Shown: in pieces, positions 13,858 to 15,598 of the stretch | Numbering within the stretch: the stretch's first letter is position 1 | How the letters are laid out: each line of letters begins with the position of its first letter | NCBI GenBank assembly: GCA_900769145.1 | Contig: CAAGFN010000126.1 | Span: forward strand, 1 to 15,598 | Direction: 5' to 3' | DNA length: 15,598 nucleotides | DNA from: Rikenellaceae bacterium | GTDB taxonomy: Bacteria > Bacteroidota > Bacteroidia > Bacteroidales > UBA932 | The notes under the pieces: model-generated | Told to the model about the DNA's origin: nothing | The model's database searches: none | What the model saw: only the letters and a program-made list of their open reading frames with translations | Program-made: the position numbers and the translations under genes

Positions 13858-14709
13858 CTAAAGATTGTTCTTGGTAAAATGTCCTGTAATCCAACGTCCT
13901 CCAAGACTGAGGATGAGCACTATCACTGTAAGCACGAGGGCCGCTGCATAAGCCCTGCCCGGGAAAGGCTCAGGCATTGTAATCCAGTTGAATATAGCAA
14001 GCGGCAGGGTCGCCGTCGGGGATGAGAGCGAGGTTGCCGTCGAGTCCGAGAACCCTGCAGTGAACATCACGGCGGCGGCATCTCCGATGGCCTTTCCCAC
14101 AGCCAGGAGCGAGGCCGTGGCCATTCCCGGCAACACCTGCCTGAATACCACCTTCAATGTCTCCCACTTGGTAGCCCCGAGAGAATAGGCCGCATCGATC
14201 ATGTCGTCCGGTACGGAACGGGAAATCTCGTCACCGCTCCTGATGAACATCGGGATAATGAGGAGGGTAGATACAATGATACCGCCCAACACGGAAGCCC
14301 TCATGCCCACGGCTACCATTATCATGAATGCGAATGCGCCATATACAATCGACGGAATGCCGTACAGTACGTCATAGACAAGGCGGGCAACGTATGAAAG
14401 CCAGTTGGAACGCCTGCGGTAAAGGTTCATGTAGAACACTACAGGCACGCTGACAATCATCGCAATCAGCATTGCGGGCAGCACCACTATCAGCGAGCCG
14501 ATAATCGCATTGAGGAAGCCTCCGTCATCGACGGTATTCCAGTCCTTGCCCGGAGTCTGGCTGACCATCTCCCAGGAGATTGAGCCGAATCCCTTGATGC
14601 AGATAGTCCAGATTATGGAAACAACGAAGGCCATGACAGTTATCACAGCCGCCCACATCAGGACCTGAAAGAATTTCTCCTCTATGTACTTGCTTTGTAT
14701 CTTCTTCAT
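13858..14709 (-). CDS. pstA: PstA-like ABC transporter permease
   Basis: One of the two inner-membrane permease subunits of the importer. It has 283 residues with about six hydrophobic segments. The family's ATPase-coupling loop is DAAYSLGATKWETLKVVFRQVLPG, here identified by its DAAYSLGATKWET start, followed by GKAIGDAAAVMFTAGFSD, where PstA usually has a GET-type motif. The start at 14709 is 2 bp after the pstC stop, so the two are translationally coupled, and pstB follows 9 bp after its stop. It should pair with PstC to form the channel, with PstB driving it. Confidence 0.88.
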   Translation of the reverse strand: MKKIQSKYIEEKFFQVLMWAAVITVMAFVVSIIWTICIKGFGSISWEMVSQTPGKDWNTVDDGGFLNAIIGSLIVVLPAMLIAMIVSVPVVFYMNLYRRRSNWLSYVARLVYDVLYGIPSIVYGAFAFMIMVAVGMRASVLGGIIVSTLLIIPMFIRSGDEISRSVPDDMIDAAYSLGATKWETLKVVFRQVLPGMATASLLAVGKAIGDAAAVMFTAGFSDSTATSLSSPTATLPLAIFNWITMPEPFPGRAYAAALVLTVIVLILSLGGRWITGHFTKNNL

Positions 14710-14711
14710 TT

Positions 14712-15598
14712 TCAGCCATTTTTCTGTATCCTGTAGAGGATAATCCTTGACAATATATTGAAAATCACTACAATTACCAGAAGTATGAGGGCGGCGAACA
14801 TAATCGCTGACTCATAGAGCGGCACGGATGCCATCTCGCCGTAATTGTTGCCAATGAGGGCCGGCAGGGTGTAGAAACCCGATGACAGGCTCTTCGGAAT
14901 GGCCGGAATACTGCCGCAGACCATCATCACGGCAATGGTCTCTCCCATGGCCTTGGACAATGCCAGGACAACGGAAGCGAAAATTCCCGACAATGACTTC
15001 TTTATCACTACTTTCTTGGTAGTCTGCCACCTGGTGGCTCCAAGCGACATTGAGGCGTCCCTGAGGTCCTGTGGCACTGCGGAGAAAATCTCTACGAAGA
15101 GACTGACCATAATCGGAAGCACCATTACACATAGCACCAGAGATGCCGTAATGAGTGAGTATCCGGTAACAGGAATCAGAATCAGAATGCCCCAGACTCC
15201 GTAAATGACTGAAGGCAATGCTGCAAGGATGTCGAGGGCCGGATATATGAACTTCCTTATGAGTTTCTTGGAATACTCCGTCAGGGATATTGCCGTCAGC
15301 AAGGACAAAGGCAATGCGATAAGGATGGAAATCAATGTCACAGACAATGTTCCGGTAATGAACGGAAGGAAACCGAACTTCTTCTGCGAAGGCTTCCAGT
15401 CCGATGATGTAATCAAATCCCAGAATGAATTCTCCTGAAGAATCGGAAGCGACTTCGCCAAGAGTCCTCCAATCATTGCAAAAAGGAGAAGGATGGATGA
15501 AGCCGTGAGGATGAACATGAATACGGCTGACACGTTCTGTTTGTATATTCTCTTGGCATTCAATGATTTCTGGAAGAATGAGCCACTAAATACAGCAA
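14712..15598 (-). CDS. pstC: PstC-like ABC transporter permease (5' end probably beyond the window)
   Basis: The second permease subunit of the importer, with six predicted membrane segments. A coupling loop with DASMSLGATRWQTTKKVV is followed by LSKAMGETIAVMMVCG, typical of PstC. The only internal start near the front is a TTG at 15563, which gives 283 residues, but the frame stays open to the window edge with no ATG (residues FSGSFFQKS before it). The true start therefore probably lies beyond 15598. The gene for the substrate-binding protein (PstS) would be expected upstream, outside the window. It is followed by pstA after 2 bp. Confidence 0.85.
   Translation of the reverse strand, partial: AVFSGSFFQKSLNAKRIYKQNVSAVFMFILTASSILLLFAMIGGLLAKSLPILQENSFWDLITSSDWKPSQKKFGFLPFITGTLSVTLISILIALPLSLLTAISLTEYSKKLIRKFIYPALDILAALPSVIYGVWGILILIPVTGYSLITASLVLCVMVLPIMVSLFVEIFSAVPQDLRDASMSLGATRWQTTKKVVIKKSLSGIFASVVLALSKAMGETIAVMMVCGSIPAIPKSLSSGFYTLPALIGNNYGEMASVPLYESAIMFAALILLVIVVIFNILSRIILYRIQKNG

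Overview
The window looks like chromosomal DNA of a Bacteroidales (Bacteroidota) bacterium of moderate GC. The evidence is: a FimA/Mfa-type fimbrillin with a FimB/Mfa2-type anchor; a Bacteroidota-style zinc-ribbon protein; several lipoprotein signals; and promoter-like sites that match the Bacteroidetes -33 TTTG / -7 TAnnTTTG pattern rather than the E. coli pattern. The genus cannot be read from the sequence. No RNA gene, CRISPR array, insertion sequence or integrase was seen.

Left part, minus strand (1-5387). A divergent intergenic region gives leftward transcription of a small conserved zinc-ribbon protein of unknown function and an M3-family (Dcp-like) lipoprotein metallopeptidase. Next come gdhA (glutamate dehydrogenase) and a type-1 glycerate kinase that closely follows it. 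The peptidase and gdhA each have their own candidate promoter. The gdhA promoter lies inside a dyad that may also terminate the peptidase transcript. A hairpin with a T-tract follows the glycerate kinase.

Centre, plus strand (5572-9805). One candidate promoter is followed by four tightly packed genes (gaps of 22, 1 and 7 bp): a short SSB-family protein, a 643-residue OmpA-like/TPR envelope protein, a fimbrillin, and a FimB/Mfa2-like anchor subunit. This is a compact type V pilus (fimbrial) locus with an unexpected SSB gene at its head. It is the most unusual arrangement in the window.

Right part, minus strand (9913-15598). A PstC-PstA-PstB-like ABC importer is followed, from its own strong promoter-like site, by cysD-cysN-cysH. 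CysH carries the CC...CxxC cysteines of the 4Fe-4S APS reductases, and no APS kinase (cysC) lies in the cluster. The genes therefore fit direct reduction: sulfate to APS (CysDN), then APS to sulfite (CysH). Whether the adjacent importer carries phosphate or another oxyanion such as sulfate cannot be settled here: no phoU follows it, and the binding protein and the start of pstC lie beyond the right edge.

Most of the sequence is ordinary metabolism. The points worth a second look are the SSB-headed fimbrial operon, the OmpA/TPR fusion protein, the importer next to the APS reduction genes, and the dyad over the gdhA promoter.
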